Below, piece by piece: positions 35,349 to 44,130 of a DNA stretch of 64,000 nt (positions are counted from its first letter, which is position 1; every line of letters starts with the position of its first letter). This DNA is from Burkholderia sp. OK233 (GTDB lineage: Bacteria > Pseudomonadota > Gammaproteobacteria > Burkholderiales > Burkholderiaceae), in NCBI RefSeq assembly GCF_900230185.1, contig NZ_OCSR01000002.1:4216001-4280000 (forward strand), read 5' to 3'. The notes under the pieces are model-generated. The model was not told where the DNA came from. It saw only the letters and a list, made by a program, of their open reading frames with translations, and ran no database searches. The translations under genes were made by a program, and so were the position numbers.

Positions 35349-36458
35349 ATGCAAAAGTCGCAATCCCGCTTGATTGAGCTCGATTTTTTTCGCGGGCTGG
35401 TCCTACTGATCATCGTCGTCGATCACATCGGCGGCAGCATTCTGTCGCGCGTTACGCTGCACGCCTATGCGCTGTGCGATGCGGCTGAGGTCTTCGTGTT
35501 CCTCGGCGGCTTCGCCACCGCGACGGCCTACGCGGCGCTCGCCGAACGGCGTAACGAGGCGACCGCGCGCAGCCGCTTCCTGCGCCGCTCGCTCGAAATC
35601 TATCGCGCCTTCCTCATCACTGCCGGCTTGATGCTGCTGGTCAGCGCGGTGCTGACCGCGTTCAGCATCGACGGCCCGAATCTCGCGACCACCGATCTCG
35701 ACGATCTGATGGACACCCCCGTGGCCGCCCTGCGCGACATCCTGCTGTTCCGCCGTCAGCCGTATCTCGCTTCCGTGTTGCCGATGTACACGTTCTTCGC
35801 ACTGCTGGTACCGATGATCCTGCCGCTCGCGCGCAGCAAGCCATGGCTGCTGCTGGCCGGCAGCGTTGCGCTGTGGGCAGGCGCACCGGCGATCAACGCT
35901 TACCTGCCCGCCGCGCCGGACATGCACTGGGATTTCAACCCGTTTGCCTGGCAGTTGCTGTTCGTGCTCGGCGTGCTGGCACGTTGCCAGCCGGTTTATC
36001 AGCGGATCCGCGCGCACCGTCTCGGCTGGCTGGTGAGCTTACTGGCGTTAGCCGTGGTCGCCGCCGCGGCCTACTACAAGCTCTTTATTGAACGCGAGCC
36101 GCTCGATGGCAGCTTCAAGCAAAACCTCTCCTATCTGCGCGCGGTCAATTTTCTTGCGATTGCCTGGCTCGTCGCGAACCTGATCCAGCTCGGCTGGGCA
36201 AGGAAGCTCGCTCAATGGATGCCGTGGGTTGGCATGATCGGCCGCAAAGGGCTGCTGTGCTTTATCGCGGGCGCCGTGATTTCGCTGGTCGTCGATTCGG
36301 TGCTGTATGCCGCGACTGACGGCTATCTGAACTATCCCCTCGGGCTGGTGGCGGATGCATGTGCGGTCGGCGCGCTGTTCGCCGTCGCGAGAGCATCTGA
36401 GCCGCTCAAGCGCTTCGTGACGCACCTCTGGAGCTTGCGCCTCCGAACGTCGCCCTGA
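35349..36458 (+). CDS. OpgC-like integral membrane acyltransferase
   Basis: The 369-residue inner-membrane protein has about ten membrane segments. It starts SRLIELDFFRGLVLLIIVVDHI, with the Asp-Phe-Phe-Arg-Gly pattern and the His common to OpgC and acyltransferase-3 proteins, and YALCDAAEVFVFLGGF follows. OpgC succinylates osmoregulated periplasmic glucans. No opgG/opgH genes are nearby, so the glycan acceptor may differ. No strong ribosome site precedes the ATG. Known locally as the OpgC protein family in beta-proteobacteria, which often lack a proven substrate. Confidence 0.8.
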   Translation: MQKSQSRLIELDFFRGLVLLIIVVDHIGGSILSRVTLHAYALCDAAEVFVFLGGFATATAYAALAERRNEATARSRFLRRSLEIYRAFLITAGLMLLVSAVLTAFSIDGPNLATTDLDDLMDTPVAALRDILLFRRQPYLASVLPMYTFFALLVPMILPLARSKPWLLLAGSVALWAGAPAINAYLPAAPDMHWDFNPFAWQLLFVLGVLARCQPVYQRIRAHRLGWLVSLLALAVVAAAAYYKLFIEREPLDGSFKQNLSYLRAVNFLAIAWLVANLIQLGWARKLAQWMPWVGMIGRKGLLCFIAGAVISLVVDSVLYAATDGYLNYPLGLVADACAVGALFAVARASEPLKRFVTHLWSLRLRTSP

Positions 36459-36681
36459 GTGAGCAGCGTGCGCATGCACGCGCGAGCTTTTGCTATGTCA
36501 CCGCTTGCGGTGTCGCCGCTTACCGCTTGTCGATTGCTGTTTGCCGCGTGCCGCTTCCTGCTGGCGTGCCTGACGAATTACCGCGGTGCCGCTTACCCCG
36601 CTGCCGCTTGCCAATTTTTCACTGCCGATGCTGATAGCATGACGGCCGCGCGCGACCTGCGCGGCGGCCTCCTACTCTGAC

Positions 36682-37542
36682 ATGCGTCTATTCCTACATT
36701 CCGCACTCCTCGCGCTATGCGCCGCTGTCGGCGCGCCGGCGAGCGCCAGCACCGTCATCAGCCGAAGCTTCCATTCCGAAGCGCTCGGCCGCGACTGGGC
36801 GTACACGATCTATCTGCCCACCGGCTATCGCCACGACGCCGCGCGCATTCCCGTGCTCTACCTCCTGCACGGCAACAATGGCGACGCCAACGACTGGCTC
36901 ACGCAGGGCCATCTGCAATCCACCGCCGACGCGCTGATCGAGCACAAGGAGATGCCGCCGGTCGCGATCGTGATGCCGCAAGGCGGCACGGACTGGTATG
37001 TCGATCGCAAGGAGAAGATGGAAACGGCGTTCTTCGGCGATCTGCTGCCCGAGATCGAAACGCGCTACGCGGTCGCGACGCAGCGTAGCGGGCGGATGAT
37101 CGGCGGCGTGTCAATGGGCGGTTTCGGCGCGTTGCGCTACGCCATGACGCAACCCGAGCTCTTTTGCGGCGCGCTCCTGCTAAGCCCCGCGATCTATGCG
37201 AACGAGCCGCCGCTCGCTTCGGCGGCGCGCCGCGTCGGCGTGTTCGGCGACCGGCAGTTCGATCCGCACGTCTGGCATGCGCTCAACTATCCGGCGCAAT
37301 GGGAGCGGTATATGAGCCAGCCGTACCGCCTGCCGATGTTCATCGCCGCCGGCGACGACGACCTGGCGATCCAGGCCGATGCGTCATCGCTTTACACACA
37401 TCTTCGGCTGACGGGGAATCCGGCGGCGCTGCGCATCATCGACGGCGGCCACACCTGGGATGTCTGGAGCGCGCTGCTGCCTGCCGCGCTGAAATACACG
37501 CTGGGTTGCGTCAAACAGTCGGCGCGCGATCAGGAAAAGTAA
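36682..37542 (+). CDS. Secreted esterase (esterase D/feruloyl esterase-like)
   Basis: The 286-residue product has a signal peptide (cleavage near ASAST). It is an alpha/beta hydrolase of the putative-esterase family: oxyanion area VLYLLHGNNGDANDW (about 56-70), nucleophile elbow GVSMGGFGALRYAM with Ser near 145, an Asp in AAGDDDLAIQ and the base His in IDGGHTWDVW. It is expected in the periplasm or outside the cell. No polysaccharide-degradation genes are adjacent. Substrate unknown; carbohydrate esters or S-formylglutathione-like thioesters are the family alternatives. Confidence 0.85.
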   Translation: MRLFLHSALLALCAAVGAPASASTVISRSFHSEALGRDWAYTIYLPTGYRHDAARIPVLYLLHGNNGDANDWLTQGHLQSTADALIEHKEMPPVAIVMPQGGTDWYVDRKEKMETAFFGDLLPEIETRYAVATQRSGRMIGGVSMGGFGALRYAMTQPELFCGALLLSPAIYANEPPLASAARRVGVFGDRQFDPHVWHALNYPAQWERYMSQPYRLPMFIAAGDDDLAIQADASSLYTHLRLTGNPAALRIIDGGHTWDVWSALLPAALKYTLGCVKQSARDQEK

Positions 37543-37599
37543 GCCGGCGAATCAGCAGTCCTGAGTGCGTTGGCCAATGCGCCGGTAAATTGCGTGCAA

Positions 37600-38682
37600 C
37601 TATTGCACGAGGTCGGTCCACAGTACCACCAGGACGGTCATGAGCGCGGGCCCGATGAAGAGGCCAAGCAAACCGAACGTCTCCGCCCCGCCGAGAATGC
37701 CGAATAGGACGAGCAGGAAAGGCAATCGCGTCGAGTTGCCGATCAGCACCGGCCGCACGAAATGCTCGGCGACGAACACCACAACCGAGCCGAACACCGC
37801 AAGCCCGATGGCCCCGGCCACCGAGCCTTGCGAGAACAGCCACAGGGCCGCGAGGCCGAACGTGAGCGGTGCGCAGAACGGCAGCATCGCGGCGATCGCC
37901 GTGACGAACGCGAGCAGCGCGACGTGCGGCAAGCCGGTCACAGCATAGGCGACGCCCATCAGCACACCCTCGCCGAGCCCAACCACCACCAGCCCCGACA
38001 CCGTGCCGCGTACTGCCGCGGCCATGCGCTCGAGCAACTGCGCGCCGTCGTCGCCGAAGCCGCGCCGCGCGCCCTTCAACAACGAGCCGGACAGACGCGG
38101 CCCCGCCTGAAAGATCACGAACAGCGTGATCAGCATGAACGCGAACACCATCACGCCGTGCGCCGCGCGCGCGCCGAAGTGGCGGCCGAGTGTCATCACC
38201 GTGGTGCTGTGCAGCCCCTTCATTGCCGCCGAGTCGCGCAGTGGCTGAGCGAGGTTGGCTTGCCACCAGGATGAAATCTGTTGCACGCCGAGCGGCAGGC
38301 GCTCGATGATGGCCGGCATCGGAATACCGTTTTCCTGCGCGGCCTTGAACCACTCATTCAGGTCATGGGCTTCGCGCAGCGCCTGGGCAATGCCGATACC
38401 GACCGGCAGCACCACCAGCAATGCGATCGCAAGGGTTAGCGTCGCGGCGATCAGCGTCGTGCGGCCCGTGAACCAGCGGCTGCCCTCCGCCTTTTGCAAA
38501 AGCGGCCACAGCGCGATCGCAATGACACCTGCCCAGGCCGCCACCGCAATGAAATCGCGCACGACCCACAGCGCCAGCAACACGAGCGCGATATACAGGA
38601 CGAGTGAAGCCGCTTTCTGCTTTTTCAGGCAATCAGACGATGTCGGCGATTCGGGCGGCGCTACGGGGGGGCGTGAAATCAT
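37600..38682 (-). CDS. AI-2E family permease (PerM/YdiK-like)
   Basis: The 360-residue membrane protein has seven to eight membrane segments in the AI-2E (UPF0118) arrangement, with a cytoplasmic or periplasmic loop between residues 95 and 170, and the conserved GLGEGVLMGVAYAVTGLPHV and GLFIGPALMTVLVVLW near the end. Family members are linked to autoinducer-2 export, Na+/H+ antiport or unknown substrates. I placed the start at 38682 (MISRPPVAPP); the frame stays open to 38757. Transcribed alone and convergent with the esterase gene. Confidence 0.85.
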   Translation of the reverse strand: MISRPPVAPPESPTSSDCLKKQKAASLVLYIALVLLALWVVRDFIAVAAWAGVIAIALWPLLQKAEGSRWFTGRTTLIAATLTLAIALLVVLPVGIGIAQALREAHDLNEWFKAAQENGIPMPAIIERLPLGVQQISSWWQANLAQPLRDSAAMKGLHSTTVMTLGRHFGARAAHGVMVFAFMLITLFVIFQAGPRLSGSLLKGARRGFGDDGAQLLERMAAAVRGTVSGLVVVGLGEGVLMGVAYAVTGLPHVALLAFVTAIAAMLPFCAPLTFGLAALWLFSQGSVAGAIGLAVFGSVVVFVAEHFVRPVLIGNSTRLPFLLVLFGILGGAETFGLLGLFIGPALMTVLVVLWTDLVQ

Positions 38683-39024
38683 GTGGGCTCTTGAGATCTT
38701 GTGGATATGCGCGCGTGACGACCAGAAAAATGCAAACCCGCTACACTTGCGTCGCACGGTTGCTCATCAATAACCACATCTTAAAGGAAGCACCGGCGCC
38801 CTTCGCGGGCGGCATGCTCGTCGCACTGCGTACAACACTGCGTTGCAAAAATCCACGCTATCGCAAATTCACCTCTCATACATCCCGCAAAGCCCCGTCG
38901 TTTCGGGTAAGCGTGAATGTCAAGTTTCATTGTTGCTATTTCGAGAACAGTGTTTCAACCGCGGCACAATGGCTATCCGCCGCGCACGGGACTACATTCG
39001 GCACACCACAATACGGAGCCGACG
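38683..39024. other. Intergenic region upstream of the DUF3331 gene
   Basis: The 342 bp lie between divergent genes. Short reading frames in the stretch show no family. I see no repeats or RNA genes. Confidence 0.35.
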
Positions 39025-39312
39025 ATGATGACCTTAGAGTCCATCCCCCTTGACGGAACCAATGGCGTACGCATCGAAATTCTCGAGCGCTCCGACACCA
39101 CGCTGGTGATCCGCTGGGTCGAACCGGGGCGCTGTCATTACGGCGAGCAGCGTTGGCGGCGGCGCTCGGCGCATACGTCGGGAACGTGCGCGGTGACACG
39201 GCGCAAGATCCGCCGCGGCGATGCGGTGTTCAAACCGGCTGAACGGCCGGCGCCTTCCAATGCTTCTGCAATGATTTGTGCCGAGGTGTTGGGCGAACTG
39301 GCTGAAGCCTGA
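39025..39312 (+). CDS. DUF3331 family protein
   Basis: The 95-residue product contains the pattern expected of DUF3331, a small Burkholderia-type family: VIRWVEPGRCHYGEQRWRRR, GTCAVTRRKIRRGDAVFKP and a helical end ASAMICAEVLGELAEA. The Cys and His residues could bind a metal. The ATG at 39025 (followed by a second ATG) lies after a GGAG site; the longer frame from 38917 has no support. Function unknown. Confidence 0.78.
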   Translation: MMTLESIPLDGTNGVRIEILERSDTTLVIRWVEPGRCHYGEQRWRRRSAHTSGTCAVTRRKIRRGDAVFKPAERPAPSNASAMICAEVLGELAEA

Positions 39313-39696
39313 AGTTTTTGCCTCGACGACACGCGGCTGCCGTGCGCTTACGGCGCCTGCCGTCGTAGGCTTCCCTCCTGATCTATTCGCGCAGGCTCTG
39401 CCCGTTCGCGCAGGCCCTCTGCCGCACTACCCGTTTTCTCGATCGCTCTCCGACACGCTCGACGCCGCTCGTCAACTCACTGCCTACAACCCCCACTGCG
39501 AAAGGCCGCCGGCACCGGCGGGTCGCCACGCCGCAGCCCCGCCCCAAAAGCCCGATTGCGGCCCTTGGCCACGTGCGTTAATGTGATCCCCGATGCGCCA
39601 GGTCATCACGCCTGCCAGACGCGCACCGTTAAATGCATGCCCCGCATCCCATTCAAACGCGCCGCGGCCGTCGCGCGGCAAACGAGAGGCGACACC
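39313..39696. other. Upstream region of the ribonucleotide reductase gene
   Basis: The 384 bp hold no supported gene. I looked for a cobalamin riboswitch because the downstream enzyme uses B12, but did not find the conserved B12 box or its core. No NrdR-box pair was evident by eye. The reductase frame is open from 39556, so part of this region could be coding if an earlier start is used. Confidence 0.4.
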
Positions 39697-42258
39697 ATGG
39701 CAGAAGACACGCACGACACACGCGCCGCAGCGATTCCCCCCAGCCAATTGGTTGCACCGCAACAATTCTCTCTGGACGTCCTGCTCGAGAAATACGCCAA
39801 AGGCGACGAGCAATCGGCCGACGACGTGTTCAAACGTGTCGCCCGCGGCGTCGCTCAGGCGGAACCGGAAGCCCTGCGCGAGTCAGTGGAAGCGCTCTTT
39901 GCCGACAACCTGCGGCACGGCGCGCTCGGTGCCGGGCGCATCATGAGCGCGGCGGGCACGGGCATCGCCGCCACGCTCATCAACTGCTTCGTGCAGCCGG
40001 TCGGCGACGCGATTCAGGGTGTCGACGAACAGGGCCTGCCCGGCATCTACGTGGCGTTGCTGCAAGCCGCCGAAACGATGCGCCGCGGTGGTGGCGTCGG
40101 CTACAACTTCTCCGCGATCCGGCCCAAGGGAGCCCGGGTTCATACCACCAGTTCGTCGGCGTCCGGGCCGTGCAGTTATATGGACGTGTTCGACGCCTCG
40201 TGCCGGACCGTCGAAAGCGCCGGCTCGCGGCGTGGCGCGCAAATGGCCGTGCTCGACTGCAATCACCCCGATCTGATCGAGTTCATCGAGGCGAAGCATT
40301 CGAAAGGCCGCTGGAACAACTTCAATGTGTCAGTAGGCGTCACCGACGAATTCATGCGCGCCGTCGAAGAAGATCAGCCCTGGCAGCTCGTGCACCGTGC
40401 CGAGCCGTCGCCGGCGCTGCGCGCGGCAGGCGATGTGCGGCAACGCGAGGACGGCCTGTGGGTCTACAGCGAAAGGCCGGCACGCGAGATCTGGGACCGC
40501 ATCATGCGCTCCACGTACGACGTCGCCGAGCCCGGCATCGTGTTCATCTCGCGCATGAACGAGGACAACAATCTACGCGCAGTCGAAACCATCCGCGCCA
40601 CCAATCCGTGCGGCGAACAACCGCTGCCGGCGTACGGCTGCTGCAATCTCGGACCGTTGAACCTCACGCGCTTCGTGGTCGATCCGTTCGCGCAAATGAA
40701 AGGCCGCAAGCCTTCGTTCGACTGGGACGGTCTCGCCAAACGCACTCGCATCCAGGTGCGTTTTCTCGACGACGTGCTCGACGTCACGCTATGGCCACTG
40801 CAGCAGCAATATGACGAGTCGCGTGCCAAGCGGCGCATCGGCGTAGGCTTCACTGGCCTCGGCGATACGCTGGTGATGCTCGGCCTGCGCTACAACTCGC
40901 AGGAAGGCCGCGACTTCGCGGTGCGCATCGCCCAGTTGATGCGCGACGAAGCCTATCGGGCGTCGGTGGAACTGGCGCGCGAGCGCGGCGCGTTTGAATT
41001 GTTCGACGCCGCACGCTATCTGGAAACGGGCACCTTCGCCTCGCGCCTGCCCGACGACATCAAGGATGCGATACGCCAGGACGGCATCCGCAACAGTCAT
41101 TTGCTGTCGATCGCGCCAACGGGCACCGTCAGCCTCGCATTCGCCGACAACGCGTCGAACGGCATCGAACCGGCGTTCTCGTGGACTTACACGCGCATGA
41201 AGGTAATGGCCGACGGCGGCCGCGAGTCGTTCGATGTCGAAGACTACGCGTATCGCCTTTATCGCGAGCTCGGCGGCGACGTGAAAAACCTGCCGGACTA
41301 CTTCGTCAGCGCGCTTGAAATGTCGGCACGCGACCACCTCGACATGATGGCCGCCGTGCAGCCGTACGTGGACACGTCGATCTCGAAGACGGTGAACGTG
41401 CCGGCGGACTATCCGTTCGAAGCGTTCGAAAGCCTCTACTTCGACGCGTGGAAAAACGGTCTCAAGGGTCTCGCCACCTACCGCCCGAATGAAACGCTCG
41501 GCGCGGTGCTGAGCGTCAGCCCGCCGCAAGCGGATGACACGCTGGCCGAAACCGATCAGGATCCGCTGCGGATCGCGATCGATCACCGGCCCAAGGGTGA
41601 ATTGCCGGCGATCATCGAAAAGGTCGAGTACCTGACGCAAGCCGGCAAGAAGTCGCTTTACGTGGCGGCATCGTTCATCGAGGTGACGGGACGGCTGGGC
41701 GGTGAAGAAGTCACCATCGAACGCCCCATCGAGTTCTTCATTCCGACCGGGCAGCGCGACGAATCGCAGCAATGGATCACGGCGACGATGCGTTCGCTGT
41801 CGCTCGCGGCACGCGGCGGTTTTGTCGCGCGCAACCTGCAGGATATGCGCAAAGTGTCGTGGGATCGCGGGCAGGTGCGGCTCGGCGAGGTGCAGCGTCT
41901 CGACGGTCATCGCACGCCGCGCTGGCACGATTCCGAAGTGGCGGCGCTCGCCTTTGCGATCCAGCAGATTCTGCACCGCCGCGGTTTTCTCGACGCGGAA
42001 GGCAACCAGGTGCCGTCGCGCATGCTGGCGCGTTTGCCGCGCGGGCAAATGAAAGCCGAGACGGCGTTACCGGCGGATTTCGGCATCCGTCCGCCGCCAG
42101 GCGAGGCTGAAGAAGCAGCCTTGATGCAACCCGGCGGTATGCAAGGGCTGCACACCATGCTCGGCCGCAAATGCGGCTCGTGTGGAGCGAATGCTGTGAT
42201 TCGCAAGGATGGGTGCGACTTCTGTACCGCGTGTGGTGAAGTCGGCGCGTGCGGGTGA
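39697..42258 (+). CDS. nrdJ: Adenosylcobalamin-dependent ribonucleotide reductase (class II)
   Basis: The 853-residue enzyme reduces ribonucleotides to deoxyribonucleotides with adenosylcobalamin, independent of oxygen. The active-site loop is NPCGEQPLP, with Asn303, Cys305 and Glu307. RRGGGVGYNFSAIRPKG, SAGSRRGAQMAVLDCNHPD and IAPTGTVSLAFADNASNGIEP are typical of the class II/NrdJ 10-strand barrel. The C-terminus carries the redox-active or zinc-ribbon cysteines, KCGSCGANA and CDFCTACGEVGACG. The start at 39697 follows GAGAGG. It is a single gene; a class I enzyme is presumably elsewhere in the genome. Confidence 0.93.
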   Translation: MAEDTHDTRAAAIPPSQLVAPQQFSLDVLLEKYAKGDEQSADDVFKRVARGVAQAEPEALRESVEALFADNLRHGALGAGRIMSAAGTGIAATLINCFVQPVGDAIQGVDEQGLPGIYVALLQAAETMRRGGGVGYNFSAIRPKGARVHTTSSSASGPCSYMDVFDASCRTVESAGSRRGAQMAVLDCNHPDLIEFIEAKHSKGRWNNFNVSVGVTDEFMRAVEEDQPWQLVHRAEPSPALRAAGDVRQREDGLWVYSERPAREIWDRIMRSTYDVAEPGIVFISRMNEDNNLRAVETIRATNPCGEQPLPAYGCCNLGPLNLTRFVVDPFAQMKGRKPSFDWDGLAKRTRIQVRFLDDVLDVTLWPLQQQYDESRAKRRIGVGFTGLGDTLVMLGLRYNSQEGRDFAVRIAQLMRDEAYRASVELARERGAFELFDAARYLETGTFASRLPDDIKDAIRQDGIRNSHLLSIAPTGTVSLAFADNASNGIEPAFSWTYTRMKVMADGGRESFDVEDYAYRLYRELGGDVKNLPDYFVSALEMSARDHLDMMAAVQPYVDTSISKTVNVPADYPFEAFESLYFDAWKNGLKGLATYRPNETLGAVLSVSPPQADDTLAETDQDPLRIAIDHRPKGELPAIIEKVEYLTQAGKKSLYVAASFIEVTGRLGGEEVTIERPIEFFIPTGQRDESQQWITATMRSLSLAARGGFVARNLQDMRKVSWDRGQVRLGEVQRLDGHRTPRWHDSEVAALAFAIQQILHRRGFLDAEGNQVPSRMLARLPRGQMKAETALPADFGIRPPPGEAEEAALMQPGGMQGLHTMLGRKCGSCGANAVIRKDGCDFCTACGEVGACG

Positions 42259-42282
42259 GTGACAGCTAGCCGAAACGCAGAG

Positions 42283-42307
42283 GCGGCCGCCGATATCGAA
42301 CGGCCGC
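42283..42307. terminator. GC-rich hairpin between convergent genes
   Basis: A 7-bp stem (gcggccg / cggccgc) with an 11-nt loop lies 24 bp after the reductase stop codon and 14 bp from the end of the convergent anchor-subunit gene. No T-run follows. Confidence 0.4.
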
Positions 42308-42320
42308 GCCAACCCACGCG

Positions 42321-43271
42321 TCAGCCGACTCTCGCGTAATACAGATTCTGCGGATGCTTCGCTTCGGCGAAGAAGAACCAGCGTTCCGCCACGAGGCCCG
42401 CGTATTGCACCAGACAGGCGGCGGCCAGCAAGCCGAGCGAGACGCCGATCGGATGCAGGCCCGCGCCCAGCGCCATCAGCACAACTGGCACGGCAAACGC
42501 GGCCGCGAGGAACCCCCACTTGACGCCGCGCAGCGTCCCCGCTGATTTGCCGTGAAAGAACTCGCGCAGATTGAACGCGCCCGCGGTGAAGCCGCGCGAG
42601 ACCTGCACGAGCTTCGGATTCTGGATGCCCGTCGCGCTCTGCACGGTGGACTTCGGCCGTAAGCGCGCATTGCGCACTAGCGATGCCGAGCGGCTCGCGC
42701 AGCCCGCGAGCGTCAACACGCAGGCACAGATCGCGAGTCCCACTGTCAGCGCGGGCGCGAACCACGCGGTCAGCGCCGTCGCCAGTGTGAAGCCGGACGC
42801 GCAACCGAGCAGCACGAAGTTGACCAGCGTAAGCGGCGTGGCCCATTCCTGCAGGAAGCGCAGGCATGCGTAGATCATTGCCGAGCAGACGAACAGCGCG
42901 GCGCTTGCCAGCACGCCGAGCCAACCTATAGCGAGTGACCACGGTGAGCCGAACCCATGCGCGACGCCGTAGAAGAACGCGCAGGCGAGAAACGCCGGCA
43001 AGCACAGACATTCACGCGACAACCACGACGTGCGCCACATCGCGACCGCGCGCCATGCGCGCTCCGGATGCCCGAGATGGAAGAACGACGCGATCAGCCC
43101 GAGGCCACCCAACACGACCGACACGCCCGCGCCGGTGACATAGAACGCGTCCGCGGGCGCCGTCACGAGTCCCAGATGCGCAGCCGTCTCCACGCCGACG
43201 AGCGCGATCAGCAGGCCCTGTGCCGCGCCGCTCAACGTCGTGAGAAAAACCACCGAAAAAGCCGGATTCAT
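42321..43271 (-). CDS. DmsC/SoeC-type membrane anchor subunit
   Basis: The 316-residue inner-membrane protein has about eight membrane segments and the DmsC-family layout (FSVVFLTTLSGAAQGLLIAL at the start, SFFHLGHPERAWRAVAMWRTSWLSRE in the first large loop, AERWFFFAEAKHPQNLYY at the end). It anchors the molybdoenzyme and exchanges electrons with the quinone pool. Third gene of the operon, 11 nt after the Fe-S subunit gene, with AAAGGA ahead of the start. Confidence 0.9.
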   Translation of the reverse strand: MNPAFSVVFLTTLSGAAQGLLIALVGVETAAHLGLVTAPADAFYVTGAGVSVVLGGLGLIASFFHLGHPERAWRAVAMWRTSWLSRECLCLPAFLACAFFYGVAHGFGSPWSLAIGWLGVLASAALFVCSAMIYACLRFLQEWATPLTLVNFVLLGCASGFTLATALTAWFAPALTVGLAICACVLTLAGCASRSASLVRNARLRPKSTVQSATGIQNPKLVQVSRGFTAGAFNLREFFHGKSAGTLRGVKWGFLAAAFAVPVVLMALGAGLHPIGVSLGLLAAACLVQYAGLVAERWFFFAEAKHPQNLYYARVG

Positions 43272-43282
43272 CGCGAAGTCCT

Positions 43283-44038
43283 TTAGATACGCGTCGCCAT
43301 CGACGCAAGATGCAGTTGGCCGTGTTCAAGTTGCGCATCAAGTGATTCGAGCGATTCGGGCGCCTCCAGAGCCATACCTGTGTCTTTGCACGAGCATGCG
43401 CCGCTGCCGCAACCCGATGCCGACGTCGTGATGCGCGGCAAATAGTGGTTCGCGGGTTTGGTGTTCCACTCAGGCATCAACTGATAGCCGCCCCGTTCCT
43501 CGATTGCCTTCGACACCACCGACTCCGGATCGTGGATATCGCCGAACAGTCGCGCGGAGGTCGGGCACGCGAGCACGCACGCGGGTTGCCGGTCGCGTTC
43601 GGAGAGGTTTTCATCGTGAATGCGATCGACGCATAGCGTGCACTTGGTCATCTCCTTGCGCGCTTCGTCGAGTTCGCGCGCACCGTAAGGACACGCCCAC
43701 GCGCAGTACTTGCAGCCGATGCACTTGTCAAAATCGACCAGCACGAGACCGTCTTCCTTGCGTTTGTAGCTGGCGCCGGTCGGACACACCGGCACGCACG
43801 GCGGGTCCTCGCAGTGCAGGCACGACTTCGGGAAGTGGATCGTGTCGGCGTTCGGGTAGCTGCCGGCTTCGAAGCTCTGCACGCGATTGAAGAAGGTGCC
43901 GGACGGATCGGCGTCGTACGGATTCAGATCGGCGAGACTGCCCGACTCGCCCGACGTATTCCACTCCTTACAGCTCGTCACGCATGCCTGGCATCCCACG
44001 CATACGTTCAGGTCGATCACTAACGCCATCTGAGTCAT
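43283..44038 (-). CDS. Four-cluster 4Fe-4S subunit (DmsB/SoeB type)
   Basis: The 251-residue protein carries four ferredoxin-type cysteine groups: CVGCQACVTSCKEWN, CLHCEDPPCVPVCPTGA, CIGCKYCAWACPYGA, and CTLCVDRI with CVLACPTSA. It wires the catalytic subunit to the membrane anchor. The C-terminus has an extra cysteine cluster, GCGSGACSCKD (about 218-228), outside the ferredoxin folds. The ATG at 44038 follows AAGGAG; an in-frame TTG at 44041 precedes it. There is no signal peptide. Confidence 0.92.
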   Translation of the reverse strand: MTQMALVIDLNVCVGCQACVTSCKEWNTSGESGSLADLNPYDADPSGTFFNRVQSFEAGSYPNADTIHFPKSCLHCEDPPCVPVCPTGASYKRKEDGLVLVDFDKCIGCKYCAWACPYGARELDEARKEMTKCTLCVDRIHDENLSERDRQPACVLACPTSARLFGDIHDPESVVSKAIEERGGYQLMPEWNTKPANHYLPRITTSASGCGSGACSCKDTGMALEAPESLESLDAQLEHGQLHLASMATRI

Positions 44039-44130
44039 CAAAGGCTCCTTGCTGCTTTACTGCGTTACTCGCGCGCTGCCCGCCGTTGTGCGCTGCCCGG
44101 AATTCGCATTGCTCGCGTGCGAATCCGGCA

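Noticed and set aside
36475..36640. Pseudo-repetitive tgccgctt stretch between the OpgC-like and esterase genes
   Set aside because: Units are irregular in spacing and sequence, not CRISPR-like, and no array structure is present.
39313..39696. Cobalamin riboswitch upstream of nrdJ
   Set aside because: No B12 box or conserved core could be recognised by eye.
40789..42048. 419-codon minus-strand frame within the ribonucleotide reductase gene
   Set aside because: It is antisense to the reductase and has no ribosome site or family feature.
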